A stretch of DNA of 64,000 nt, taken from contig JAVBKX010000042.1 in assembly GCA_031553835.1 (NCBI GenBank), positions 1 through 64,000 on the forward strand, given 5' to 3'. Both the position numbers and the translations under genes were made by a program. The notes beneath the pieces are model-generated. The model searched no databases. It saw only the letters and a list, made by a program, of their open reading frames with translations, and was not told the DNA's origin. Below are positions 9,251 through 18,056 of this stretch, piece by piece (positions within the stretch are counted from its first letter, which is position 1; each line of letters opens with the position of its first letter). This stretch comes from JAVBKX01 sp031553835. GTDB taxonomy: Bacteria > Bacteroidota > Bacteroidia > Bacteroidales > Azobacteroidaceae.

Positions 9251-9259
9251 ATTATATGA

Positions 9260-10003
9260 TTATAAAGTAATACCTCCGTCGAGTAGTAAATTACTGCCTG
9301 TTGTCCAAGCAGAAGCATCAGATAATAAATAAATGGCAGCATAAGCCACTTCTTCCGGGTTTCCAAATCTTTTCAAAGGATATGCTTTCGCATATTCCTG
9401 TAATTGATCTTCAGTAATCACTCCTTCTTCAAGTATTGAAGTATTAATCATTCCCGGATTGACGCAATTCACCCGTATTTTTTTATGAGCTAAATCCAAA
9501 GCCATTCCTTTTACCATCCCATTTACAGCACCTTTTGATGCGGAATACATAGAGTTAGCCGGTGTTGTACACATGACCCCGGATATGGACGAAATAAATA
9601 CAATAGAAGAATTGTTTTTTATTTTCTTTTCCTTTAGCAATTTTTGGGTGATTAAAGTCGGCGAAAAAAAATTTACTGCAAAAATGGAATCCATTTTTTC
9701 TTTTGAAATAAATGGGAAAGGTATAGTCATTACTATTCCGGCGCAATGAACAATGCCGTCTAATGGAGGTATCTGATCAATAAGGAGCTCCAAATCCTCA
9801 TCAATATTTAAATCTGCAATGATTTGCACATGTTCTTCTCCTTCTAATCGTTGAAAAGTATCATTAAGCCTTTCTTCATTTCTCCCGGTGATAATTAATC
9901 GGGCTCCCATTTTGGAACATTCTATAGCTGTGGCTTTACCAATGCCGGAAGAGGCTCCGGTAACAAATATGGTCTTTCCTGACAATGAAAATGGATTGTA
10001 CAT
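9260..10003 (-). CDS. Short-chain dehydrogenase/reductase, FabG-like ketoreductase
   Basis: NAD(P)-dependent SDR of 247 residues with TGASSGIGKA (15-24), a catalytic Ser near 139, and YSASK with Tyr153 and Lys157. The final LLLDGGITL matches FabG-type enzymes. It most likely reduces a 3-oxoacyl-ACP made by the neighbouring KAS III enzymes to a 3-hydroxyacyl-ACP. No dehydratase or enoyl reductase is nearby, so the product would keep its hydroxyl group. The start overlaps the stop of the upstream KAS III by one base (TAATG), a sign of coupled translation. Confidence 0.9.
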   Translation of the reverse strand: MYNPFSLSGKTIFVTGASSGIGKATAIECSKMGARLIITGRNEERLNDTFQRLEGEEHVQIIADLNIDEDLELLIDQIPPLDGIVHCAGIVMTIPFPFISKEKMDSIFAVNFFSPTLITQKLLKEKKIKNNSSIVFISSISGVMCTTPANSMYSASKGAVNGMVKGMALDLAHKKIRVNCVNPGMINTSILEEGVITEDQLQEYAKAYPLKRFGNPEEVAYAAIYLLSDASAWTTGSNLLLDGGITL

Positions 10004-11055
10004 TATATTTCAATTAATTTAGAACAAACAATACGATCCGTTACAAAATGAACGCTTCCCCAGGATAATCCTACTCCGAATCCGCAGGCAATGATCTCTT
10101 TTTGAGAAGAAGACAATTCATCACCCAATGCAGTCAGCATGGTCAATGGGATGGAAGCGGAAGAGGTATTCCCAAATTCTTTCAAAGAATAAGGAACCTT
10201 TTCTTTGGGAAGTTTTAATTTTTTACGAATGGTTTCATTCATAAACAGATTGGCCTGATGAAAAACAAAAAAATCCACCGTTTCTTTGTCTAAACCAAAA
10301 TGCTCCATCAGGCTATTTACACTTTGGGGTGCTTGAGAAATACCGAATGCAAATACATCCATCCCATCTAACGTCAACTGATAGTTATTTCTTGAAATTC
10401 CCGGTTCATAGGTTTTCACATCAAACGACTTCAAACTTGCTGGATTTCTATATCCTCCATCCGGAATAATAATAGCCTGATAACCACTTCCATCTGTAGC
10501 CATTTGAAACTTGAGTTCAACCCCAGACTCATATTGTATGGCTGTTGCAGTCCCTGCATCTCCAAATAAGGGATAGGTGCTTTTGTCGCTCGGAGGGCAT
10601 GATTTTGAGGCTGTGTCTCCACATAATAAAAGTCCTTTTCTCATTCCAGATGAAGAAAGCAAACCGGCAACAACACTTAATCCATATACCCAGCCCGAAC
10701 ATCCTAATGAAATATCCAAGGCATAACAATCAGTACTTAAGCCAAGTCGTTGTTGTAAAATACAAGATGTGGCCGGCAATAAATAATCGGGACCTTGACT
10801 TACAAAAATCAAACAATCAATATCCGTCTTATCCCAGTTTAAATCCTTAATCAATTGTTCAGCTGCATGGAAGCACAAATCCGAAGTACAAATATCATCC
10901 GTTATTTCCCGCTTTTGTTCGATTCCTGTTGTAAGCATAAATTTCTCGGCTTCTTCCGCTGTAAAACCACTGTAATCTCTATTATGTACAATGGTTTTAG
11001 GGACACAGGCCGAAATACCTTTTATGGCTACATTATTAATTTGAAGAAACGCCAT
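10003..11055 (-). CDS. 3-oxoacyl-ACP synthase III-like enzyme (KAS III, copy B)
   Basis: Protein of 350 residues of the FabH family with Cys119 in SLGCSGWVYG, His266 in FHQAN and Asn296 in FGNTSSASIP. It is clearly diverged from copy A despite the shared motifs, so the two probably act on different acyl donors or in successive condensations. Its start shares one base with the stop of the ACP gene (TAATG). Expected to act in the cytoplasm on the acyl carrier protein encoded just upstream. Confidence 0.9.
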   Translation of the reverse strand: MAFLQINNVAIKGISACVPKTIVHNRDYSGFTAEEAEKFMLTTGIEQKREITDDICTSDLCFHAAEQLIKDLNWDKTDIDCLIFVSQGPDYLLPATSCILQQRLGLSTDCYALDISLGCSGWVYGLSVVAGLLSSSGMRKGLLLCGDTASKSCPPSDKSTYPLFGDAGTATAIQYESGVELKFQMATDGSGYQAIIIPDGGYRNPASLKSFDVKTYEPGISRNNYQLTLDGMDVFAFGISQAPQSVNSLMEHFGLDKETVDFFVFHQANLFMNETIRKKLKLPKEKVPYSLKEFGNTSSASIPLTMLTALGDELSSSQKEIIACGFGVGLSWGSVHFVTDRIVCSKLIEI

Positions 11056-11285
11056 TAGATCCTGGATTTAATGATGTTATATAAATCTTCTATCGTCGAT
11101 GCATTTCGAATATCATCACCTTTAATTTTTACATGATATTCTTCATCGACCATCGCGATAATGGATAACGCCATCAATGAAGACCATTCTTCTAAATCTC
11201 TAAATTTGGTTTGCGATGTAAAAACGCTAGTTTCGGTTTCTTCAAATAAAGAAGTAAAATTGTTCATAAAGTCTTTTAGTTCCAT
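11055..11285 (-). CDS. Acyl carrier protein, glycan-locus type
   Basis: Small acidic protein of 76 residues with the four-helix ACP layout. The likely phosphopantetheine site is Ser36 in EEWSSLMAL, where the usual Asp of DSL is replaced by Ser; the preceding Trp is typical of stand-alone ACPs found in O-antigen and secondary-metabolite loci rather than of housekeeping AcpP. It would carry the growing chain for the two KAS III enzymes and the ketoreductase that follow. The altered DSL motif means that loading by the holo-ACP synthase should be confirmed. Confidence 0.85.
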   Translation of the reverse strand: MELKDFMNNFTSLFEETETSVFTSQTKFRDLEEWSSLMALSIIAMVDEEYHVKIKGDDIRNASTIEDLYNIIKSRI

Positions 11286-11307
11286 AATCTGTTAAATTGT
11301 TTGCGTG

Positions 11308-12258
11308 TTAATTATTGTTTTTTAATTGTTGAAAATAATCAGTCCAATATTCTATTTTCTTTTCACATTCGTTGGAGACATTAAAATATGCATTGATGGA
11401 TTGTCCCTGTTTGGCTAAATTTAATAAGCAGAGCATCACATCTATACTATCTAAAAGAATCAATTCCGAGCAACCCAAAGGAAAAATTCGAGTAGAAGGC
11501 AATTGCCTTATCGAAGTAAATATATTTCTTTCTTTCCTCATAAGCGCTCGAAAGCGATTGTGGGCTTTAAATCGTCCCGAATATTTTTCTCCTGATTCAT
11601 TAATTACTTGCACTTCATACGCTTTTGTATATATATTTCCAAATACGTTTCCCAATAAATCTTCCAACACATGTACAAAAGTCAGATGATGCAGTTCCGA
11701 ACCAAATAACAAAAATACACCTTTATTTTTTGCAATTTTAAAGTACGGACTTAATTCGGTAAATGGAGTCACCGCTAAATGATGTTCTTGTGTATAATAT
11801 TCTGCTTTACGTCCTACAGCACATACAGAATGGGTCGGAGACATGCTTCGTTTTGCCTCGGGCAGCAAGGCATAATATTCATTGATAGTTCCCATTTCGA
11901 CCGGTTCTGTCCTCACATCAAAAATCTTTTTCTGCTTCAAAAAATCTTCAGAACTACCTTTATAGGCCAATGCCGAACATAAAAGCGTATAGCCTTTATC
12001 CAAAATCCTCGCATTTAATTGCCAGACAACTTCTTTGTATCCGCCCTCTATTTTTCCTATATTAAATAAAGAGGTATGAAGAAATACATCAGAATGAAAA
12101 GGGATGTTGTCAAATAATTCGTTAATATATTGCTTGCTCACTTTCGTTTTTTGTCGTTCTTTCCATATCGTAAGCATTTTTTGTTGCTTCTTCTTTTCCA
12201 GGAAATTTTGAATAAACCGGGGAGAGCAAAAAAATATTATTTTTATGATGAGCCACAT
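11308..12258 (-). CDS. AAC(3)-family N-acyltransferase (glycan-modifying, not resistance)
   Basis: Protein of 316 residues with signatures of the aminoglycoside 3-N-acetyltransferase (Antibiotic_NAT) family: HTSLFNIGKIEGG, EMGTINEYYALLPEAKRS and SPTHSVCAVG (about 140-149) with the conserved His143. The family moves an acyl group from a thioester to an amine. Its place directly before the ACP/KAS III module and among glycosyltransferases suggests that it transfers the locus-specific acyl chain to an amino sugar. An antibiotic-resistance role is unlikely. The N-terminus has a hydrophobic stretch (residues 3-10) that may associate with the membrane. Confidence 0.75.
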   Translation of the reverse strand: MWLIIKIIFFCSPRFIQNFLEKKKQQKMLTIWKERQKTKVSKQYINELFDNIPFHSDVFLHTSLFNIGKIEGGYKEVVWQLNARILDKGYTLLCSALAYKGSSEDFLKQKKIFDVRTEPVEMGTINEYYALLPEAKRSMSPTHSVCAVGRKAEYYTQEHHLAVTPFTELSPYFKIAKNKGVFLLFGSELHHLTFVHVLEDLLGNVFGNIYTKAYEVQVINESGEKYSGRFKAHNRFRALMRKERNIFTSIRQLPSTRIFPLGCSELILLDSIDVMLCLLNLAKQGQSINAYFNVSNECEKKIEYWTDYFQQLKNNN

Positions 12259-12261
12259 GAG

Positions 12262-13197
12262 TTATTCTTTGATTACTGAACAATATATTGTTCGTATTTG
12301 TTGCGCGATTTCTTTATTACCTAATTTTAATGCTTCAATCCTTTCATGTCCATTGGTTCTTTCTCCGGAGTGAAAAATCTGTTTTAATCTATTGGACAAT
12401 TCGATAGGATCATATTTGCAAATATAACAATTTTTTACGACATGGATCAACTCTTTAACATCGCCGACATCGACCGATACGATCGGACAATTACAAGCCA
12501 TCGCTTCCTTTATGAATTGTGGAGACCCTTCTGAGAATGATGTCATGATTACGGCATCACATGCATTCATGAGCATGGCAGCCTCTTCCCGGGTGTATCC
12601 TATAAATTCAACTAACTCCGTATTGTCTGTTTTTTCTATGGTTTCTTTGGCTAAAGGATAGTTTTTTACAGGGAGATTGAACATTTTAGAGAATAGAACA
12701 TGTTTTTTTGTCAGGTCAAATTGAAAATATTTTTTACAGTCATCCCGATTGGACATCGGAACAAAAATATCTTCATTGACGCCACAGGGTATTACTACTG
12801 AATTTTTATTCTTGTTTACTTGATCATATAATTTTTGAGATACAAAAATATTGTATTTGGAAAATTTTACGGCAAATTTTGATACGATACGAGTTTTAGA
12901 ATTATTGATGTCACTTCCATGATAGGTGGTTATTGCTGGGATTTGACGTTGTAAATTCGATATAAATCCGCATAAACCGCCATGTGCATGAATCAGTTGA
13001 GGTTGCCAATTTTTGATTGTCTTTTTTAATTGGAAGAAAGCGTTAATATAAGCCTTTAAACCTCCTCCTTTTACAAGTAAATATTCTATACTGCAATCTA
13101 AGTCTCGTAAACAATTTACTTGTTCATAAATAAACGGAGCAACATACTCCGTATGAGGAGTATAATTTCGATAACTACAAACAATTAAGATCTTCAT
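12262..13197 (-). CDS. Glycosyltransferase, GT4 type
   Basis: Protein of 311 residues with GT-B fold features: the N-terminal ILIVCSYRNYTPHTEYVAPF, HAHGG in the acceptor domain, and a C-terminal donor-binding region AVIMTSFSEGSPQFIKEAMA containing the EGSP...KEAMAC motif of retaining GT4 enzymes. It adds one sugar to the lipid-linked repeat unit at the inner face of the cytoplasmic membrane; the donor is unknown. It overlaps the acetyltransferase gene upstream by 4 bases and ends 3 bases before the AAC(3)-type gene starts. Confidence 0.88.
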   Translation of the reverse strand: MKILIVCSYRNYTPHTEYVAPFIYEQVNCLRDLDCSIEYLLVKGGGLKAYINAFFQLKKTIKNWQPQLIHAHGGLCGFISNLQRQIPAITTYHGSDINNSKTRIVSKFAVKFSKYNIFVSQKLYDQVNKNKNSVVIPCGVNEDIFVPMSNRDDCKKYFQFDLTKKHVLFSKMFNLPVKNYPLAKETIEKTDNTELVEFIGYTREEAAMLMNACDAVIMTSFSEGSPQFIKEAMACNCPIVSVDVGDVKELIHVVKNCYICKYDPIELSNRLKQIFHSGERTNGHERIEALKLGNKEIAQQIRTIYCSVIKE

Positions 13198-13730
13198 TGT
13201 TGTGTCTGATTTCGAAATCTAATAATTTTTGCCGGATTGCCAGCTACAATTGCATAATCTGGAATATCTTTTGTTACAACTGAACCTGCACCGATAACAA
13301 CACCCTTCCCAATGTGCTTACATCCGGGTAGAACAATCACCCGGGCGCCAATCCACACATCATCATCGATTTGTAATGCTGTTTTTGCACTTCCTCCTTG
13401 ATGTCCCATAGGGATTGTCAGATTATCAAAATGATGTCCACCTCCTAAAAACAGGACATCTTCTCCCATCATTAAATAATTTCCGATAGTCACCATTCTA
13501 TTCAACGACTTAAAACGAGCGCCTAATCCAACTTCATTGCCAACCTTAAAATCCGTTCCTTTACCGAAGTACACACCATTCTCAACATTCAGTTTATTTC
13601 CACACGCTGAAAATATCCTTTTACATAAAAACCGGCGAATATATTTGGCGAATCTACCTATTATCGGATTAGTGGATTTAGGCAAATACTGTGCAAAACC
13701 ATAATATAGTACTAAATAAAGATTTTTCAT
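13194..13730 (-). CDS. Hexapeptide-repeat acetyltransferase (WcaF/maltose O-acetyltransferase type)
   Basis: Protein of 178 residues with left-handed beta-helix hexapeptide repeats (for example DDDVWIGARVIVLPGCKHIG and GKGVVIGAGSVVTKDIPDYA) and the family ending AIVAGNPAKIIRFR. The GGGHHFDN segment provides the likely catalytic His. These trimeric enzymes use acetyl-CoA to O- or N-acetylate sugars. The substrate is presumably a residue of the locus glycan. It is smaller and of a different subgroup from WbpD, so I do not assign it to a diacetamido sugar pathway. Confidence 0.87.
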   Translation of the reverse strand: MKNLYLVLYYGFAQYLPKSTNPIIGRFAKYIRRFLCKRIFSACGNKLNVENGVYFGKGTDFKVGNEVGLGARFKSLNRMVTIGNYLMMGEDVLFLGGGHHFDNLTIPMGHQGGSAKTALQIDDDVWIGARVIVLPGCKHIGKGVVIGAGSVVTKDIPDYAIVAGNPAKIIRFRNQTQQ

Positions 13731-13741
13731 AATCAGACGAA

Positions 13742-15142
13742 TTATATTAATCCTCTACCGGCCAATTTGAACCAACTCCAGCCAATAATTGCAACAAAAA
13801 TGAAACTCAGGTAAATCATAAAATATTTTTTCTTCGAATTATCCATCTGAGATACGCCATAGGCTGCAATAATCAATGCAAATGGAAGACTTGGTAAATG
13901 GAATCGCTCAGACTGAGCGAAGTTACTAAAAGCAATCACTCCCAAATAGCTAATCATAAAAGACAAAATCAAAACATGTTCTCTCCACTGTTTTCGGTAT
14001 ATGAGTAAAAATATACCTAAAATAGTGAAAAAAGCCGTTATGTTTTTGACATAATTAATACCGTTCATTAGTTGTTGATTTTCTTGATTGGGAGTACTTA
14101 TCATTGTTGGAAAGGGTATGGTAAAAATCATTGGTGCAAAAACAGCAGTTCCTGCATATTTGGCAAATTTATTTCCTCCTTCTCGTTGCGAACGCCACTC
14201 CAATCCTCGCTTTTGACTCTCGCTTTTCTGTGTCCAAATTTCCTCTATTTCTGTTGCTACTTTTCCGCCTAAAAAATAACCTATGGCTACAACGATCCAA
14301 ATTCCAACCAATATTCGTTTTCCCCATCCAACGACTTTAGCAGATGAGAATACAACAGCTGTAAAAAATGCCATCAAAGCTGTTGCTCCCAACACCGTTC
14401 GAAAGAAGAATAAGGAACTTGCCAATAAAACAGGAATAATAATATTGAAAAAATTATACTTTTTATTCTTTAATAAATAATCGGCTCTTTCCACAAAAGC
14501 GACTGAGAGAAAAACCATTTCCGTTTCCTTAAGATGTACTCCACAATAGTAAAAAAAATTCGGCAATAACATACAAAAAATACCTGCAATTCGTCCAGTG
14601 CTTTCTCCAAAGTTATATTTTCCAATTCTGTAAACCAATACACACGTAAAAGCACTTATTAACGCTTTTACCAAACGGGCGACTAAGATACTTTTCTCGG
14701 ATGCCATGTACAAGACTCCCAAATAGGCCGGATACCCTTGATCTGATAGACCCATTCCCCGCATGGCGCTTTGGTAATGATCAAATCCTCTTGTAGCCAA
14801 GTCAGCGGCAATTGTATGATAGACCAAAGCATCAGCCGGATGATACTCAAAAGGCAGTCCTGTCATTGCTGTGTAATAATAATATGAAAAAAATACATAT
14901 ATTGTTCTTAAAATGAGTGTTGTATAGAACAATTGCCTTACAAAAATTTTTTCATTTATTGTTTGCCATTGAATGGTTAATCGATTAGAAAAATAAAAAA
15001 AGCCAATAACCGCCACAGCTCCAAATACCATAAACTGAAAAAATAGCACATGGTCTAAGAAGACCAAACTGACAATTAACAAAACTGCAAAATAGAGTGT
15101 TATAGCCTTATTTGTAAAATATTTTGGGAAATAATTCAACAT
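13742..15142 (-). CDS. Polytopic membrane protein, GT-C transferase or Wzy-like polymerase
   Basis: Protein of 466 residues with about 10-12 hydrophobic segments. After the first helices there is a periplasm-facing loop with acidic residues (FEYHPADALVYH, then SDQGYPAYLG), the arrangement of GT-C (PMT/GT39-like) enzymes that use polyprenyl-linked sugars. It is also the only gene of the locus that could encode an O-unit polymerase. I cannot decide between a GT-C transferase and a Wzy polymerase from sequence. It lies 1 base after the GT32 gene and is very AT-rich, like its neighbours. Confidence 0.65.
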   Translation of the reverse strand: MLNYFPKYFTNKAITLYFAVLLIVSLVFLDHVLFFQFMVFGAVAVIGFFYFSNRLTIQWQTINEKIFVRQLFYTTLILRTIYVFFSYYYYTAMTGLPFEYHPADALVYHTIAADLATRGFDHYQSAMRGMGLSDQGYPAYLGVLYMASEKSILVARLVKALISAFTCVLVYRIGKYNFGESTGRIAGIFCMLLPNFFYYCGVHLKETEMVFLSVAFVERADYLLKNKKYNFFNIIIPVLLASSLFFFRTVLGATALMAFFTAVVFSSAKVVGWGKRILVGIWIVVAIGYFLGGKVATEIEEIWTQKSESQKRGLEWRSQREGGNKFAKYAGTAVFAPMIFTIPFPTMISTPNQENQQLMNGINYVKNITAFFTILGIFLLIYRKQWREHVLILSFMISYLGVIAFSNFAQSERFHLPSLPFALIIAAYGVSQMDNSKKKYFMIYLSFIFVAIIGWSWFKLAGRGLI

Positions 15143-15143
15143 T

Positions 15144-15884
15144 TCATATATTGTTACGCTGTTTTCCAGTTAGTCTTCGTTTGCATTGTACTAGAAAAGT
15201 TGTCAACTTCAGTCCTAAGATATTGTGGAAAAAATATTTTTTATGTTTTTGATAAGACGTTTTCCAGGAACCACTAAAATGGTGTATGCAATACGAATTT
15301 TCAGTTAATCTGATTAACCCTGTTCGACCTTTTGGACAAAAATAATCTTTAGGGAATATATGCATACAGTCTTTATACACTTGATATCCATTTGTCAATA
15401 TAAAACCGTTAGCCTGCATCATTCCTCCTATAATTTGCACGTTGGTTGTCATATCTAATGTTCCATCTTCTAAACGAAAATGTCTGTCATTGTTGTAATA
15501 GGAAAGCATCTCTTCCGCCCATTTACTATGTTTTTCAGCAGCCATGAGACCAGTAGGTATTTCTTTGTCGCTTTCGAAACCTGAAAATGCAGGTAAATGT
15601 AACAAATTATCCAATGGTTTCAAAATCTCCACATCTGTATCCATGTACACTCCACCTTCGTTATACAGAGCGTACAAACGAACATAGTCGGTCACAAACG
15701 CATATTTACGGGCTTCATACGCTTCTTTCACATAGGGAACTCTGTTGATGTCAAATGTGTCTTCATTCCACAATTTATATTCATATTCCGGAAGATGTTT
15801 TTTCCATGATTCGATACACTTCAAAGCTAAATCAGGCATTTTCCCATGGCCAAACCAACAATAATGAATCATTTTAGGTATCAT
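15144..15884 (-). CDS. Glycosyltransferase, GT32 type (DXD)
   Basis: Protein of 246 residues starting with IPKMIHYCWFG and containing YVRLYALYNEGGVYMDTDVE, with the DXD metal-binding motif at 82-84. These are hallmarks of GT32 enzymes (mannosyl- or galactosyltransferase-like, common in capsule loci). It uses a nucleotide sugar in the cytoplasm and retains anomeric configuration; the actual sugar is unknown. The stop is followed at once by the membrane protein gene, and the start abuts the second UDP-GlcNAc 2-epimerase. Confidence 0.88.
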   Translation of the reverse strand: MIPKMIHYCWFGHGKMPDLALKCIESWKKHLPEYEYKLWNEDTFDINRVPYVKEAYEARKYAFVTDYVRLYALYNEGGVYMDTDVEILKPLDNLLHLPAFSGFESDKEIPTGLMAAEKHSKWAEEMLSYYNNDRHFRLEDGTLDMTTNVQIIGGMMQANGFILTNGYQVYKDCMHIFPKDYFCPKGRTGLIRLTENSYCIHHFSGSWKTSYQKHKKYFFHNILGLKLTTFLVQCKRRLTGKQRNNI

Positions 15885-17042
15885 CTATTTCAGATTTTTT
15901 ACATATTTTACTATTCGTATTGCAGCCAAACCATCTCCATAAGGATTCTCTGCATGAGACATTTGTAAGTATATTTGTTTATTTTCCACTAATTCCGAAA
16001 CAATTTGTATTATTTTGTTTTTATTAGTACCGACTAATGAAACAGTACCTGCTTTTACAGCTTCCGGTCGTTCGGTTGTGTCGCGCATCACTAATACCGG
16101 TTTTCCTAAACTGGGAGCTTCTTCTTGCACACCTCCACTGTCTGTAAGCAGCAAAAATGATTGATTCATCAAATAGATAAAAGGTAAATATTCCAAAGGT
16201 TCAATTAAAAAAATATTTTTATTTGTAGAGTTGTTCCCCAGTACTTCCATCACAGGTTTTCGAACATTCGGATTTAGATGAACCGGATAAAGAAAATCAA
16301 TATCAGAATATTTTTCTGCCAGTTCTTTTATAGCCTGACAAATATTCAGAAAACCGTCTCCAAAATTCTCTCGACGATGTCCGGTTATCAGGATTAATTT
16401 TTGTCCTTGTTGCAATCGAGAAACGTCATAATTCAATTGTTTTAACTTGCTTTGGATTTGCTGTTCGATATCAGAATTCGTCTTTATTTTTTCAATAACC
16501 CAATGCAATGCATCTATCACGGTGTTTCCTGTAACCACAATTTGAGGCTGAGAAATATGTTCGTTTAATAAATTTTGTTCGGCATTAGTGGTTGGAGCAA
16601 AATGATATGTAGCCAATCTCCCTGTCAACATACGATTCATCTCTTCAGGCCAAGGACTATAAAGATTACCTGTACGCAACCCAGCTTCAATATGAGCAAC
16701 CGGTACTTGTTGGTAGAAAGCTGCTAAAGCAGAGGCTGTAGAAGTTGTTGTATCGCCATGTACAAAAACAATATCCGGTTTCGATTGTTTGATAACGTCT
16801 CGCATCCCTAATAGTACAAGTGAGGTAATATCATACAAATCTTGATTAGGTTGCATGATATTTAAATCATAATCTGGTATAATTCCAAACAAAGATAATA
16901 CTTGGTCTAACATTTGACGATGTTGACCTGTAACGCATACCACAGTCTCGAATTCTTCCGGATATTTTTTGAATTCGTTTATCAATGGAGCCATTTTTAT
17001 GGCTTCAGGGCGTGTCCCAAATGCTAATAATATTTTTTTCAT
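15885..17042 (-). CDS. wecB: UDP-N-acetylglucosamine 2-epimerase (second copy)
   Basis: Protein of 385 residues of the classic WecB type: LLAFGTRPEAIKMAPLINEF at the start, HGDTTTSTASALAAFY, and LLTDSGGVQEEAPSLGKPVL with RDTTERPEAV near the end. It interconverts UDP-GlcNAc and UDP-ManNAc. UDP-ManNAc would be a donor for one of the transferases here or a precursor of ManNAcA, although no WecC dehydrogenase is in the window. It starts immediately after the stop of the gene at 17043. Confidence 0.93.
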   Translation of the reverse strand: MKKILLAFGTRPEAIKMAPLINEFKKYPEEFETVVCVTGQHRQMLDQVLSLFGIIPDYDLNIMQPNQDLYDITSLVLLGMRDVIKQSKPDIVFVHGDTTTSTASALAAFYQQVPVAHIEAGLRTGNLYSPWPEEMNRMLTGRLATYHFAPTTNAEQNLLNEHISQPQIVVTGNTVIDALHWVIEKIKTNSDIEQQIQSKLKQLNYDVSRLQQGQKLILITGHRRENFGDGFLNICQAIKELAEKYSDIDFLYPVHLNPNVRKPVMEVLGNNSTNKNIFLIEPLEYLPFIYLMNQSFLLLTDSGGVQEEAPSLGKPVLVMRDTTERPEAVKAGTVSLVGTNKNKIIQIVSELVENKQIYLQMSHAENPYGDGLAAIRIVKYVKNLK

Positions 17043-18056
17043 TTATTTTATTCCTAATAGTTCTAACGATTTTTCCGGCGTACCATAAGTTTCCCAATAT
17101 TTTCTTGCTCCATCTTCCAATTTTTGCCGATAATCAGGATTTTTTATAATTTGGTTAATAGCAGATTTTAATTCCTGTTCTGAATCGTCTTGTACAAAAT
17201 GGATATTTATTCCATGTTGTAAGGGAAAAGGTAAATTATTAGATAAGGGAGTAGAAATTATCGCTTTACCTAAGGCTAAATATTCGCCCAACTTCCATCC
17301 GTGGCAGTTCCAAAAAGAAGGGGTGTTAAAAACAAACATAGATCTCTTTGTTTTCTCAATATATTCCTTCATTGGCATTTGTTTTTTTGAGTTGTATAAA
17401 ACATCTCTAAAGAGTTCCTCGGATGAACGTCCTATTTGAGGTAATAGCCCTCCTTCAAATTCAAATGCTGATAGCCCTAAGCAAACGCGAATAAAATTTG
17501 CTCGCACACGATTCACACCGTCATCATTTTTATTCCACTTATCACTATACCAAAGTGTGCTGAGGTGAAAAATGTATTTTTCTTTTATACTCAGTTTCTT
17601 GTCATACTGTTTCAAAAATAATTTTTGCTGCGATCGTTTATGTTTTCCAATATATTTACGGAAAGTTCCTTCTATTTTATTTGTTAGTAAGAGTTGTAGA
17701 AGATGAATAACAAAGCAGGGAAAATTCCATAACCGTATTCCAAAAGAAGGAACTAATGATACTATTTTGGGATAAGTATCCTTAGGCGTTTTTTGCCAGT
17801 TGGCATTTACTTTTCCGTAAATGTCACACCAATCATAAGCTGCCGTATTAATGATATAATTAGCATCACTTGTATCTATGGAATATTTTGTATCACCAAT
17901 AATAAAATTAAAAATATCCATTCTATTCTTCAATTGCAAAAAAGGATTTGCCGAAAAAGAGATATTCTTTTTTCCAAATTTATCTGTCAATCCTTTTATA
18001 TAATAAGATGCGTATAATGGATTATAAAGAGGATCAATGATTATTTTTTTACGCAT
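17043..18056 (-). CDS. Putative glycosyltransferase, GT-B-like
   Basis: Protein of 337 residues. I recognise only its C-terminal part with some confidence: MFVFNTPSFWNCHGWKLGEY followed by ALGKAIISTPLSNNLPFPL, which resembles the donor-binding domain of GT-B enzymes (CHGWKLGEYLALGKAII replaces the usual EGFGL..EAMA motif). The N-terminal half shows no clear signature. The position between wecB and a GT2 gene, with a 16-base overlap with the upstream GT2 gene, supports a role in glycan assembly. The sugar donor and acceptor are unknown. Confidence 0.65.
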   Translation of the reverse strand: MRKKIIIDPLYNPLYASYYIKGLTDKFGKKNISFSANPFLQLKNRMDIFNFIIGDTKYSIDTSDANYIINTAAYDWCDIYGKVNANWQKTPKDTYPKIVSLVPSFGIRLWNFPCFVIHLLQLLLTNKIEGTFRKYIGKHKRSQQKLFLKQYDKKLSIKEKYIFHLSTLWYSDKWNKNDDGVNRVRANFIRVCLGLSAFEFEGGLLPQIGRSSEELFRDVLYNSKKQMPMKEYIEKTKRSMFVFNTPSFWNCHGWKLGEYLALGKAIISTPLSNNLPFPLQHGINIHFVQDDSEQELKSAINQIIKNPDYRQKLEDGARKYWETYGTPEKSLELLGIK

